Of a stretch of DNA of 64,000 nucleotides, positions 9,235-18,977 are shown piece after piece. Within the stretch, counting starts at the first letter, position 1; every line of letters starts with the position of its first letter. This DNA comes from CAWANF01 sp963783355 (GTDB lineage: Bacteria; Bacteroidota; Rhodothermia; Balneolales; DATFMH01). The stretch is taken from the NCBI GenBank assembly GCA_963783355.1, contig CAWANF010000001.1:806001-870000 (forward strand), in the 5' to 3' direction. The position numbers and the translations under genes are program-made. A model generated the notes under the pieces. That model saw nothing but the letters and a program-made list of their open reading frames with translations, was not told where the DNA came from and searched no databases.

Positions 9235-10422
9235 ATGGATACAATAATCAGAAGAACCTGTTTTGCTATTATAGTAGTGCTTTTGTGGGGGTGTTCGGCT
9301 CATGAGTCCCAAAAAATTCCCGCTAACATAAAGGATTTGAAGAATCTTTCGGTTTATGATCCTGGAAAATTAGCTATAGATAGTTTGCAGTTTAAAAAAG
9401 AAGAGACATACGGGAAGATTTATACTACAATGATGCCGACGTTTCGCGGAAGAATTGCTTTTGTCGATCAAAGAGGAAGGGTTTTTATTGGGGATCAGTA
9501 TCATTATACCGTTCATGTTTATAATGCAGACGGCAGCAAAATAACCGATATCGGTCGCAGGGGACATGGACCGGGAGAATTCGAACAGCTAAGTCAGGTT
9601 AGAATGAGCCGTCATTACTTATATGTATATGATTTTGTTCTGAAACGGATCAGCGTGTTTTCCCTGAAATACCTTAATCTTTTACACACCATAAGATTAC
9701 AAAATTATGGAGACATTATACCGGCGCTTAAAGGAACCAATCTGGCCAAATTATTTGTCCGAAATGACAGTACCATCCTGTGTGGATTCCTGCCGCCGTT
9801 CCAAAAACAAAAAAGCAGACCTCCATACGTTTATTATCTTTTAAACTGGAACGGAGATCCCGTTTCACCTGAACTTTTGGAACAAAAGGCTCCAGTTGGA
9901 ACTGAAATAAAAATAAAATTTAAAGGACGGGTAGGCTATATTTACTCACCTTTTGGAAGATATTCGCTGATTTCCGAATCGAAAAATGGCGATATATACA
10001 AAGCATGGACTAACCGATTTCTTATAAAAGAATATGATCCGAACGGGAGGTACCAGCGTGCTTTTTATGTCCGGTTTAAAAACAGGCCGTTAACCCCGAA
10101 AGATCTTGCTGAAACTGCACGAGAACGGAAATGGTCTGCCCGTGTTGTAGAAGCGGCCCGCAATGCCAATTTACCGGGTACCTGGCCGGCTTTGCATTCT
10201 ATGTTGATAGATGATACCGGCAGGCTATGGGTTGCGACGGTAGTGAAAGACAGCGTCAACTATAAATGGTGGGTGTTGGATAAGACTGGTAAACCGGTGT
10301 ATACCTTCCGCTGGCCGAAAAACGAACCAATCGAATATATCCGAAACGGCTCGATGTATGTGAAAACTATGGATGATCAGGGTACTATCCGTATTGTGCA
10401 ATACCGTATCTCGATGAATTAA
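9235..10422 (+). CDS. 6-bladed beta-propeller lipoprotein P4
   Basis: 395 residues and intact. The start MDTIIRRTCFAIIVVLLWGC was chosen over an in-frame TTG 21 bases upstream because it gives a compact lipoprotein signal. The mature protein opens HESQKIPANIKDLKNLSVY, then shows IGRRGHGPGEFEQL and the late blade RLWVATVVKDSVNYKWWVL. It is a subgroup A member. Only 13 bases separate it from P5, so the two are probably co-transcribed. Function unknown. Confidence 0.85.
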   Translation: MDTIIRRTCFAIIVVLLWGCSAHESQKIPANIKDLKNLSVYDPGKLAIDSLQFKKEETYGKIYTTMMPTFRGRIAFVDQRGRVFIGDQYHYTVHVYNADGSKITDIGRRGHGPGEFEQLSQVRMSRHYLYVYDFVLKRISVFSLKYLNLLHTIRLQNYGDIIPALKGTNLAKLFVRNDSTILCGFLPPFQKQKSRPPYVYYLLNWNGDPVSPELLEQKAPVGTEIKIKFKGRVGYIYSPFGRYSLISESKNGDIYKAWTNRFLIKEYDPNGRYQRAFYVRFKNRPLTPKDLAETARERKWSARVVEAARNANLPGTWPALHSMLIDDTGRLWVATVVKDSVNYKWWVLDKTGKPVYTFRWPKNEPIEYIRNGSMYVKTMDDQGTIRIVQYRISMN

Positions 10423-10435
10423 TTCGGGACCCGTT

Positions 10436-11645
10436 GTGAGATTACTGAATCGATATAAACAAATACTGTTATTTGTACTGCTTATCCTGGTATGGGGTTG
10501 TTCAGCACATAAAAATGATGAAATTCCCAAAAGCATCCGGAAGCTGAAAAACCTGACGGTCATTCCAGCCGATGCCAAACCGGCTAATCAAATAACATTT
10601 AAGAAGGATGCGGTTTATGGAAACTCCAAAAATGTTCTGATCGGAAGAATAGGTGGTATTGACATTGACGATTCGGGTCGTGTCTTTATCGCTGATTCTC
10701 AGAAAATGGCTATTGATGTTTTTGATTCATCAGGACACTATAAAACTCATTTTGGCAGAAAAGGCCGGGGACCGGGAGAATTTGAGAGTATTACTTTGGG
10801 ATATCCCTTTCACATTTTTTCGGGTAAAATATATATATGGGATCCAAGGCTATTTAGAATAAACGTTTTCTCTTTAAAAACGCTAAAACTTTCTTCGATA
10901 CGAAATATAAATACAAAATACTGGAACAATGTTAAAGAGTTACGTGAATCGATTGGGGCAGAGTATATACGTTCTGTTTGGAATGATAGTACCTTTTTGG
11001 TAGGGTTTGATGATATGAAAGCAATTAAAGAATATCACTTTAAGCACCATACTAAAGGAGTGCTTTCATGGTATTATCTTATGGATAATGAAGGGAAAAT
11101 TATTTCTAAATGCCTATTTGAACAAGATTTTCCACAACCAGGAGGATTGGAACCTTTGGGGGATTTTGAAGAGGCTAATCGACAGACCCTTTTTACCATC
11201 TCCAAAATGAAGCACTTATTTTCAGCCTGGTCGGAAGATTTTCTTATTAAAGAGTATAATCAGAAAGGAAAATATCTCCGTGCGTTTTACGATACTTATA
11301 AAAAGGTAAAACTGAACCGTGACAGCCTCATGCAAAACCTGCATAATTCGAGAGCAAGGCAGGAAGTCATGAATGTCAAAATCCCCCCAACGTGGCCTGC
11401 TTTGCATGATATAAAAATCGACGATCAAAACCGGCTTTGGGTAGCCACCATAGTGAAAAACATGAAAGTGTACCAGTGGTGGGTAATAAACCAGAAGGGA
11501 AAACTGTTAGCCCAATTTGATTGGCCGAGGAGTAAGCCAATTAAGGTAGTGAAAAATGGGTACATGTATACAGAGGAGACGGATACGAGTAGCGGGATTT
11601 CAAAAAATCGTGCGGTACCGGATTGAAATGAAACCGTTTGGATAA
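10436..11645 (+). CDS. 6-bladed beta-propeller lipoprotein P5, late frame change
   Basis: Starts at GTG (MRLLNRYKQILLFVLLILVW, lipobox WGC). It carries IPKSIRKLKNLTVIP, FGRKGRGPGEFESI and LWVATIVKNMKVYQWWVI. A frame change in the A6 run at 11602-11607 replaces the normal end: the current frame stops after KNRAVPD, but the next frame reads KIVRYRIEMKPFG and stop, matching the sister genes. This is good evidence for a single-base homopolymer error. Length is about 403 residues when corrected. Subgroup A; followed directly by the 180-bp repeat array. Confidence 0.82.
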
Positions 11646-11697
11646 ATGAGAAAAACTATCGGCACCAGGGAGCGGATAAGTGGTAAAAAAAATCATA

Positions 11698-12440
11698 TTT
11701 CCCCTCCCGGGGAGGGGATTAAGGGGTGGGTTTGGAAACGATGAAAATGAATGAAGAAATAACAGGAAAGAGCAAAACGGTAAATCAATGAATTTTGAAA
11801 TAGGAATCGAAATGACATACCGCGGACCCACCCCCGGCCCCTCCGCAGGAGGGGAGCAATACGGAGTAAAAATTAAAGTATTTCCCCTCCCGGGGAGGGG
11901 ATTAAGGGGTGGGTTTGGAAACGATGAAAATGATGAGAAATAACAGGAAAGAGCAAAACGGTAAATCAATGAATTTTGAAATAGGAATCGAAATGACAAA
12001 CCGGGAACCCACCCCCGGCCCCTCCGAGGAGGGGAGTAATACGGAGTAAAATGAGTGTATTTCCCCTCCCGGGGAGGGGATTAAGGGGTGGGTTTGGAAA
12101 CGATGAAAATGATGAGAAATAACAGGAAAGAGCAAAACGGTAAATCAATGAATTTTGAAATAGGAATCGAAATGACATACCGGGAACCCACCCCCAGCCC
12201 CTCCGAGGAGGGGAGTAATACGGAGTAAAAATGAGTGTATTTCCCCTCCCGGGGAGGGGATTAAGGGGTGGGTTTGGAAACGATGAAAATGAATTAAGAA
12301 ATAATAGGAATAGAATTATATGTGGGACCAGGATTTTTAATTTAAGGCATGATGAAAGGAAAAAGCGGACCCACCCCCGGCCCCTCCGCAGGAGGGGAGC
12401 AATTCGGGACAAAAATTAAAGTATTTCCTCTCCGCGGATA
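11698..12440. repeat. Tandem array of four 180-bp palindromic-ended units
   Basis: Units start at 11698, 11881, 12060 and 12240, a period of 179-183 bases. Each has a left end CCCCTCCCGGGGAGGGG followed by ATTAAGGGGTGGGTT, an interior of about 100 bases (GAAACGATGAAAATGA through GAATCGAAATGAC), and a right end CCCACCCCCGGCCCCTCC followed by GAGGAGGGGAG. The two ends are imperfect inverted repeats of each other and each holds its own hairpin. The last unit has a diverged interior and a decayed trailing left end that contains AGCTTGTCCCGA. The same units occur next to the DUF559 gene at 37.6-38.6 kb. No protein is encoded. Confidence 0.9.
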
Positions 12441-12574
12441 GCTTGTCCCGATGATCATCGTTAGGTATTAATGGATAAAATTTGTGCGACTTGACTAAGA
12501 ACGTTATACTATTATATTAGTATTGTGTGTGCTCGAAATTCCAGGAAATACTGAATCATTTAGAATATTCGGAT

Positions 12575-13790
12575 ATGAAAAAAATTCTGTGTGGCTTACT
12601 ATTGTCCATTTCGTTATGGGGTTGTTCATCGCAAAAAAACGGCCAAATACCCGACCCGAATCCGAAAACTAAAAAATCTTATTGTCATTCCAGCGGACGC
12701 CAAACCGGCAAATCAAATCAGTTTGAAAAAAGAAGAAGTATTCGGAAGTAATAAAAATGTCACCATCGGCCGGATGGGACATATAGCTGTTGATGATTCC
12801 GGTCGGGTATTTATTGCAGACAAGCAACAACACCGGGTAGATGTTTTTGAACCCAACGGAAAATTTTTGGCGCATTTCGGTCGCAGAGGACGCGGTCCTG
12901 GTGAATTTATTGCTATAAGCGGAGTTCAAATTCAGAGTAAAAAAATATTTGTTTCCGATCCTGCCCTGAAAAGATATGATATTTTTGATTTGAACACCTT
13001 CAACTTAATAAATACCATAAATTTGGTTAGTAATTTGCATGATATTACGGCACTTAAAGGTGCTTTTCCGGGTGGATATTTTCCTGAAAGTAACGACGCT
13101 TTTATTGCCTGGTTTAATAAAGATACACTTACAGCAAATCAGGATTGGGGAAAAGCGCAGACGATGGACTATTATTATCGATTGAATAAAAAAGGAAACA
13201 TCATTTCCCAAAGGATATTAGAAGTCGAGGGACAATTGAATGTGATGGTCCCCTGGAAAGGTGGAGTTACGGATCGACAGGGAAATTATGCATCGATACC
13301 GCGAATAGCTGTCCATCCAAAATTTTATGGAAAATCGTTTACAGCCTTTTCCAATAATAACCATATTTACCAGGCATGGAGCGAAAATTTTTTGGTTAAG
13401 GAATACAATCCGAAAGGTGAATATGAACGTGCTTTTTATAACCCATTTCAAGGAGTGCGACTGACAAAAGAATCTGCCGTAAAAGCCGGAGTTCCAAAGC
13501 ATATATTAAGAGGCTGGAATTCGATGTATCGTTCCAAAACCTGGCCGGTCATTGCTGATATGAAAATCGACAAACAAAACCAGCTTTGGGTGGCAAGCAT
13601 AGTTAAAAATATGAAAGTGTACGAGTGGTGGATGTTGGATAAGAAGGGGAATCTACTAGCACGCTTTACCTGGCCGCGGGATAAATCCATCCAGGTAATA
13701 AAAAATGGTTATCTGTATACAAAAGAGAAAAATAAATCGGGTTTGAATGAAATCGTGCGGTACAAATTAATCTTGCAACCGCTGGGTTGA
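12575..13790 (+). CDS. 6-bladed beta-propeller lipoprotein P6, early frame change
   Basis: The signal MKKILCGLLLSISLWGCSSQ lies in one frame, and the rest, from RIRKLKNLIVIPADAKP, in another; the change is near 12650. Corrected length is about 404 residues. It has FGRRGRGPGEFIAI and LWVASIVKNMKVYEWWML, as in the subgroup A paralogs. Its stop overlaps the in-frame upstream region of the next gene, so the two are likely an operon. Sequence similarity to P5 and P11 is highest in the N-terminal motif IRKLKNL and the last two blades. Confidence 0.82.
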
Positions 13791-13807
13791 AACAAATGGT
13801 GATTATA

Positions 13808-15007
13808 ATGAGGTTTTACAGCTTCAGAAACAACGGGATGGTTTTACTCCTTTTGATGATTACGTTTATAAGTGGTTGTGGAAAAACACATCGTTCAAAC
13901 GGTACAATTATCGTTCCTGAAAAAGATAACATCCCCCATTATCATGATTCATTCATTGCTGTTAAAAAAAGTATTTCATTCAATAAACTTCCGGATAAAA
14001 CACCGATCCTGGTCCGATTAAATAGTTTTTTTTCTCACCCGGAGAAGTTTAAACTGAAGAAATTGCCGGTCTTGTCAATTCCACAGAAATTTATTTCGCT
14101 GAACGGAAACAGGATGCTCTTGCTTGATATCAGAAGAAACCAATTACTGGAATATGAAACTAAAACCGATAGTGTACAAATCATTGCATCAAGCGGACAC
14201 GGGCCGGGGGACTTGCTTTTTGCCGGCGATATGACCCACAAGGGTGATATGGTTTTCGTCACTCAGAATATGCAGATATCCCGATTTGATTGCAGACATG
14301 TTCCATGTGTTTACAGTGGGACTACCGAATTACATTATATGCCGTATTCCGTTGCTTTACCTGGTGATTCCATGGCTGTTTTCGGAGTTTCAACAAAAAT
14401 GATGCGCGGTTTTAAATCCCTCAAAGTTGAAATGGATCTGAGTCACCTGAAAATAGTGCATGTATTTAATTCCGTTGGGAAACAAGTGGCTTCTTTTGGG
14501 GATACCTATCAGACCGGCGGATACTGGATGTTGTTCAGGCCTTTTATTTATGATGGTGTGGTTCGGTATAATACTTCTCGTCAATCGTATTTCCTGGCTT
14601 ACAAGAATTTTCCGTTCATTTATGAATATGGTAATCATTTCCAGCTCAGGCAGGTCTATAAAATCCCGGATTTTGTGATGCCGAAGATGAAATACAATAT
14701 AAAAAAAGGCCAATTATTTAATCCTACGGGAACCTATAGTGCGATTCAGTCCGTCAGGCAGGTTTCCAATAATGATATCTTATTGGGAATAAAAACCGTG
14801 GTGAACCTGCAATACAATAAAAAAAGCCACGAGATGCTCAGGGGGTATCGATACGATTATTATGTTCTCGATCTGAAAAACAACAAAAATTATTTTGCAG
14901 GTGAACTAAAATTGAAACGGTCACCTATGTTCCAGGGGATTTATGTTACAGCGAATCAGATAGTGCGAGTAAAGGATGGAAATCTGTATTTGGTGGAGGA
15001 TAAATAA
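13808..15007 (+). CDS. Divergent 6-bladed beta-propeller lipoprotein P7
   Basis: 399 residues from the start MRFYSFRNNGMVLLLLMITF, with lipobox ISGC; earlier in-frame starts at 13787 (TTG) and 13796 are less suited to a signal peptide. It keeps ASSGHGPGDLLFAGD as its form of the propeller signature. The C-terminal part, YDYYVLDLKNNKNYFAGEL, is unlike subgroups A and B. It groups loosely with P3 and P12 as DUF4221/TolB-like. It is followed at 28 bases by a GG-leader precursor peptide gene. Confidence 0.8.
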   Translation: MRFYSFRNNGMVLLLLMITFISGCGKTHRSNGTIIVPEKDNIPHYHDSFIAVKKSISFNKLPDKTPILVRLNSFFSHPEKFKLKKLPVLSIPQKFISLNGNRMLLLDIRRNQLLEYETKTDSVQIIASSGHGPGDLLFAGDMTHKGDMVFVTQNMQISRFDCRHVPCVYSGTTELHYMPYSVALPGDSMAVFGVSTKMMRGFKSLKVEMDLSHLKIVHVFNSVGKQVASFGDTYQTGGYWMLFRPFIYDGVVRYNTSRQSYFLAYKNFPFIYEYGNHFQLRQVYKIPDFVMPKMKYNIKKGQLFNPTGTYSAIQSVRQVSNNDILLGIKTVVNLQYNKKSHEMLRGYRYDYYVLDLKNNKNYFAGELKLKRSPMFQGIYVTANQIVRVKDGNLYLVEDK

Positions 15008-15034
15008 GTGGGCTATGACGTAAAAAATGGTTGC

Positions 15035-15177
15035 ATGAAAAAAAACTCAACTTTGTAGAAATGGGAAAAACATTGATATGTGCCGAAATGAAACAGATTA
15101 TGGCCGGGAGTGGTTCGTTTGGCTCTATTGTTAAAATAATTACTAAAATTTTTCATTGGATGTTGATAGGTAGTTAA
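15035..15177 (+). pseudogene. GG-leader precursor peptide, leader start out of frame by an A-run indel
   Basis: From the ATG, an A8 run puts the leader out of frame; reading from CTC at 15046 gives LNFVEMGKTLICAEMKQIMA then GSG, nearly identical to the leaders at 19282 and 21109 (those have A6). The predicted core after GSG is SFGSIVKIITKIFHWMLIGS, hydrophobic and without Cys. GG-type leaders are cut by C39 peptidases such as the one at 25646. The single-base A-run difference is probably an indel error; otherwise the gene is dead. It ends two bases before the P8 start codon. Confidence 0.6.
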
Positions 15178-15179
15178 TA

Positions 15180-16331
15180 ATGAGGAAAACTTACATTTAT
15201 TTTTTGACTGGTTTAATGCTGTTTCTTTTTGGCTGCCATTCCGGGAAAGCCCCGAATTCTGCAAAAGTTCACTTATCTGTCCTAAGGGTCGAGGAAAATC
15301 TCTCCGTTTCAATAGACGCTCTTTACAAAGTCGGGTCAGTTGTTGATTTGGCTGTGGGCCCAAAGGGAAATATTTATCTTGCGGACCTGCGGCTTGTAAA
15401 AATTCACGTACTTGATCCTCATGGCCACTATCTCTATGCGATTGGGCGAAGAGGCCGGGGGCCGGGTGAATTTGAGTATCTGGGGTTTAATAGTATTCAA
15501 ATTTATGGTGATACTTTATATGTGATTGATCCCTATCTGAAACGTCTTTCTGAGTTTCATCTGAATAAGCCGAAATTAATTCGAACGATCAATGTTCCTA
15601 ATATAAAATTCAAGGATTTTGTCGGTAACTTGTCTGTAATTTATCCACTTAACGGAGCACGCTATGAAGGAATTTCCCGGGAAGAAAACCCCTTCACTGC
15701 CGATCCGAAAATTATTGTTTCAATTTTAGATCATAATCTTACTCCTATCGACACGATTGTCCGGGAATTTCCGGTAAAATATCCCTTCATATATAAAAAC
15801 CCAAGAAATAGATCATTAACGGCGTTTCCCAAAACAGAACATCTTGTGCCCGAAACACATTTATTTTTTGGTAGTAACGGGCTGTTATATGAAACACAGT
15901 CAGATAGTATGCATATCAGGGTATTCAATCAAGAGGGTCGAAATATCCGTGATGAAGGAGCCGGATACACCCCTGTTCCCCTAACTCATCATGACATTGA
16001 CAGTTTGCTAACGGGTGTTGATTATAAAACAAGGCCATATTTTTATAAAGCATTGGATCAAAATAATGTAAATGTTCCAGGCTACTGGCCGGCATTGCAG
16101 GATTTACTTGTGGATGAACAGGGGCGATGCTGGGTGGAACTGGTAAATCCCGGTAAACCCAAACAAACCTGGTGGGTGTTTGATACCAACGGCAAGCCAA
16201 AGTGGAAGTTTCAACTTTCCAGGCACGTGAAATTATATGTTGTTCGAAATCATGAGGCCTATGGGATCTGGAATAAAAAAGGCGAATACCCGCGAATTGT
16301 ACGATATCATGTAGAAGGGATGAAAAGATGA
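15180..16331 (+). CDS. 6-bladed beta-propeller lipoprotein P8 (subgroup B)
   Basis: 383 residues and intact. The signal MRKTYIYFLTGLMLFLFGCH carries lipobox Cys 19. It shows VGPKGNIYLADLRLVKIHVL, then IGRRGRGPGEFEYLG, and a C-terminal blade RCWVELVNPGKPKQTWWVF followed by NHEAYGIWNKKGEYPRIVRY. Subgroup B members are each preceded by a GG-leader peptide gene (or its remnant) and followed by a thioredoxin-like tail ORF, overlapping it by ATGA. The 3' 280 bases are nearly identical to those of P9, while the 5' halves differ. Role unknown; the constant pairing with precursor genes suggests it acts with the exported peptide. Confidence 0.85.
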   Translation: MRKTYIYFLTGLMLFLFGCHSGKAPNSAKVHLSVLRVEENLSVSIDALYKVGSVVDLAVGPKGNIYLADLRLVKIHVLDPHGHYLYAIGRRGRGPGEFEYLGFNSIQIYGDTLYVIDPYLKRLSEFHLNKPKLIRTINVPNIKFKDFVGNLSVIYPLNGARYEGISREENPFTADPKIIVSILDHNLTPIDTIVREFPVKYPFIYKNPRNRSLTAFPKTEHLVPETHLFFGSNGLLYETQSDSMHIRVFNQEGRNIRDEGAGYTPVPLTHHDIDSLLTGVDYKTRPYFYKALDQNNVNVPGYWPALQDLLVDEQGRCWVELVNPGKPKQTWWVFDTNGKPKWKFQLSRHVKLYVVRNHEAYGIWNKKGEYPRIVRYHVEGMKR

Positions 16332-16468
16332 TAGCCGAAAAGGAATACGATGAGTTTTATGTCAAATATCCGATGAACGGGGAACTGGATTTGCAAAAAG
16401 AAACGCTGAAGGCGATGGATTATGGCACAGGGAAGTGGACATTTTGTACAAAGGAATCCGCATTATGA
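16328..16468 (+). pseudogene. Truncated thioredoxin-like tail, copy 1
   Basis: 46 codons, MIAEKEYDEFYVKYPMNGEL and following, overlapping the P8 stop by ATGA. The sequence matches the C-terminal thioredoxin domain of Bacteroidota VKOR/thioredoxin fusion proteins, but this copy breaks after KETLKAMD, where a deletion joins it to the end of a precursor peptide gene. The CxxC half of the domain is missing, as in the other two copies at 18978 and 20809. It cannot be a redox enzyme on its own. Confidence 0.6.
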
Positions 16469-16536
16469 ATGGATACGTATGTGCTAATTTTAAGTGTCAG
16501 AATATCTTCTGTAGTAAAATAAATTGGAATATCTAA
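16465..16536 (+). pseudogene. Precursor peptide 3' remnant
   Basis: MNGYVCANFKCQNIFCSK and five more residues. This parallels the core end NGCSGYVCANYKCQIVTSPI of the intact precursor at 19282. The whole leader and most of the core have been lost in the deletion that also truncated the thioredoxin tail upstream. It marks an ancestral precursor gene ahead of P9. Confidence 0.55.
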
Positions 16537-16864
16537 AAATCAGGGAATAAAGACGTGAAAAAAACTGTTTATTTTGCATTTGTTTTGATGCTTTTGTTGA
16601 CAGCTTGTGAAACAAAACAAGATAAAGATGAACTACAGCATAAGCTTTCTCGTCTTGATTTGCATGAAGACTTGTCCGTTACAACTGATTCTCTCAATGT
16701 GGTTATTGGTGAAACATTAGTAGGATTGGCTGTAGACCCACGAGGAAATATATATCTTGAAGACCAGGATGAAGCGAAAATTCATATACTTAGTCCGTGG
16801 ACTTGCTACATTTGAGTAGACACCGAGTTAAGGTATATTGTGGTGTCAACGAAACCAAATGATT

Positions 16865-17170
16865 ATGGCAGAAAAACAGAAAAGAAAACAATATACCAAA
16901 GCGTATAAACTGGATGTAATTCAGCAGAGTTATCGCTGCGAGAACATCCGGGCATTGGCCAACGAGCTGGGTATACGCCCGGCCCTGATATATAAATGGA
17001 GGGAAACCTATGGCATCGATGGTCCGCAGGCCTTTCCTGGCAAAGGAGTCGAGAAGGTAACCCCGGAACAAGCGGAGCTCAAGCAGCTGCAGGCGGAGAA
17101 CCGGGAACTGCGCATGGAACGGGATATTTTAAAAAAGGCCATTGGCATCTTCGGCAAAACAAATGGGTAA
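16865..17170 (+). CDS. IS3-family transposase OrfA (helix-turn-helix)
   Basis: 101 residues from MAEKQKRKQYTKAYKLDVIQ, with a helix-turn-helix (RALANELGIRPALIYKWRET) that binds the IS ends, and a C-terminal leucine-zipper-like coiled coil (QAELKQLQAENRELRMERDI) for multimerisation. The slippery heptamer A AAA AAG (codons TTA AAA AAG) near 17131-17138 allows -1 frameshifting into OrfB, the standard route to the OrfAB transposase. An ATG at 16859 is an alternative start. Confidence 0.9.
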   Translation: MAEKQKRKQYTKAYKLDVIQQSYRCENIRALANELGIRPALIYKWRETYGIDGPQAFPGKGVEKVTPEQAELKQLQAENRELRMERDILKKAIGIFGKTNG

Positions 17171-17181
17171 TTTTCCAGTTT

Positions 17182-18042
17182 ATGGCGGGACACGCTCACG
17201 AATTTTCCATTTCGAAGATGTCTGCAGTATTTAAGGTGAGCCGGGCGGGTTATTACCGGTGGTTAAGCCGGGGGCCTTCGGAGCGGGCCCGGCAGAATCA
17301 GGGGCTGCGCGAGGCGATCCGGGGGATATGGCAGGGCTCGAAAATGGTCTATGGCTCGCCGCGGATTCACCAGAAGCTGGTCAGTCAGGGATGGAAGGTT
17401 TCCCGGCCGCGGGTAGCCCGGTTGATGCGGGCCATGGGCATAGCGAGTCGGATTCGCCGCCGGTGGGTCAGGACGACGGATTCCGGGCATGGTCTGAAGG
17501 TGGCCCTGAATCTGCTGGAGCGGGAATTCTGTCCCGAGGGGTTAGGGCAGGTCTGGGTTAGTGACATCACCTATCTGCCCGGCCCGGATGGCTGGTTATA
17601 TCTGACCACGGTCATGGATCTGGGGGACCGGCAGATTCTGGGATGGAACCTGAGCCGGGGTATGAGGGCCGAAGAGACGTCGGTGGAAGCCTTCCGGCAG
17701 GCGGTGGCCAAACGCCGACCGGCTCCGGGACTATTGTTCCATTCCGACCGGGGCGTTCAATATGCCTGCGAGGATTTTACCAAGCTGCTGAGGAGCTATA
17801 AGGTCACCCAGAGTATGTCCCGAAAAGGAAATTGTTGGGACAATGCCCCAGCCGAGAGCTTCTTTAAAACGCTGAAGTATGAGTTGGATATACCCGGCCG
17901 GTATCGGAGTTACTCCCAGGCCCGGGCTGCTATTTTTGATTATATCGAAATCTGGTATAACCGACAACGCCTGCACTCAGCAATTGGATACCTGACTCCG
18001 GTTCTGGCCGAACGTAAACTACAACACCAACATGCCGCATGA
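17182..18042 (+). CDS. IS3-family transposase OrfB (DDE integrase core)
   Basis: 286 residues from its own ATG; the frame is open upstream and continuous with the -1 frameshift product of orfA. It has the HTH_21 region (YGSPRIHQKLVSQGWKVSRP) and the rve catalytic core with D in VWVSDITYLPG, D in FHSDRGVQYA and E in NCWDNAPAESFFKTLK, the DDE triad, plus the terminal YNRQRLHSAIGYLTP motif. All catalytic residues are present, so the element should be active. Confidence 0.93.
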   Translation: MAGHAHEFSISKMSAVFKVSRAGYYRWLSRGPSERARQNQGLREAIRGIWQGSKMVYGSPRIHQKLVSQGWKVSRPRVARLMRAMGIASRIRRRWVRTTDSGHGLKVALNLLEREFCPEGLGQVWVSDITYLPGPDGWLYLTTVMDLGDRQILGWNLSRGMRAEETSVEAFRQAVAKRRPAPGLLFHSDRGVQYACEDFTKLLRSYKVTQSMSRKGNCWDNAPAESFFKTLKYELDIPGRYRSYSQARAAIFDYIEIWYNRQRLHSAIGYLTPVLAERKLQHQHAA

Positions 18043-18977
18043 CTACCTTAACCAACTGTCTACTTTTTTGTTGCAATTCCACCGGCTGGCCGGTATCTCA
18101 ATTCACTAGGCAGAAGAGGACATGGGCCGGGAGAATTTGAGCATCTTTATGGAATCTATATATATGGCAATAGACTCTATGTCATAGAAGTTTTTCCGAA
18201 TCGCCTTTCAGAATTTAGTTTAGAGAATCACCAGCATATACAGACCACAAATTTTCCCAATATCCACTTTAGAAATCATCCAATCGGTATACCATCTAAA
18301 ATTTATCCTCTTTTTAGCGGTCGCTATGAAATGATTTTTAGAAACAATCTTGTAACTAGTCCCAATCCAATGATTACATTTTCGATCGTCAACGATAATC
18401 TGGAACCTGTGGATACAGCTGTTAGACGCTTTTCGTCTGGTCATGCTTTTCTTTATAGGGATCCCCAAAACGGTAGTTTTACGGAGTTTGATAATAATCT
18501 TAATATAAGAACATTGGCCACAATTGGTCCCCAAGGCTATGTATATGAGGCGCAGACCGACCATATGCACATCCGGGCATTCGATTCAACCGGTACAGAA
18601 ATCCGGAATATATTGGTTAGATACATTCCTTCCCTTTTGACCCATAGCGATCTTGATAGTTTGGCACATGGAATGTCTTTATCATTAAGAAATATGTTTT
18701 ACAAGGCATTGAATCAGAATAAAATATCAGATTACTGGCCAGCTATGCAGCATTTACTTGTGGATGAACAGGGGCGATGCTGGGTGGAACTAGTAAATCC
18801 TGGTAAACCCCAACAAACCTGGTGGGTGTTTGATACCAACGGCAAGCCAAAGTGGAAGTTTCAACTTTCCAGGCACGTGAAATTATATGTTGTTCGAAAT
18901 CATGAGGCCTATGGGATCTGGAATAAAAAAGGCGAATACCCACGAATTGTACGATATCATGTAGAAGGGATGAAAAG

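Larger units (their letters stand above)
16798..18081 (+). mobile_element. IS3-family insertion sequence, complete, 1284 bp
   Basis: The ends are imperfect inverted repeats: left TGGACTTGCTACATTTGAGT, right (reverse complement) TGGAATTGCAACAAAAAAGT, both followed by AGACA and later GTTAAGGTA. It is flanked by a 3-bp direct repeat CCG at 16795-16797 and 18082-18084. It holds orfA and orfB with an A6G slippery site. Its GC content is visibly higher than that of the surrounding AT-rich genes, which suggests arrival from another host. Confidence 0.93.

Noticed and set aside
11541..12412. Long minus-strand frames across the 180-bp array with repeated Pro/Phe-rich peptides
   Set aside because: They only exist because the repeat lacks stops in that frame; the composition is that of translated G-rich palindromes and each repeats the unit.
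11698..12440. Regularly spaced repeats that might suggest a CRISPR array
   Set aside because: The whole 180-bp unit is repeated, including the part that would be spacer, and no cas gene is near. They are tandem palindromic-ended units.
17263..17976. Several overlapping minus-strand frames within the insertion element
   Set aside because: Antisense shadows of the GC-rich orfB.
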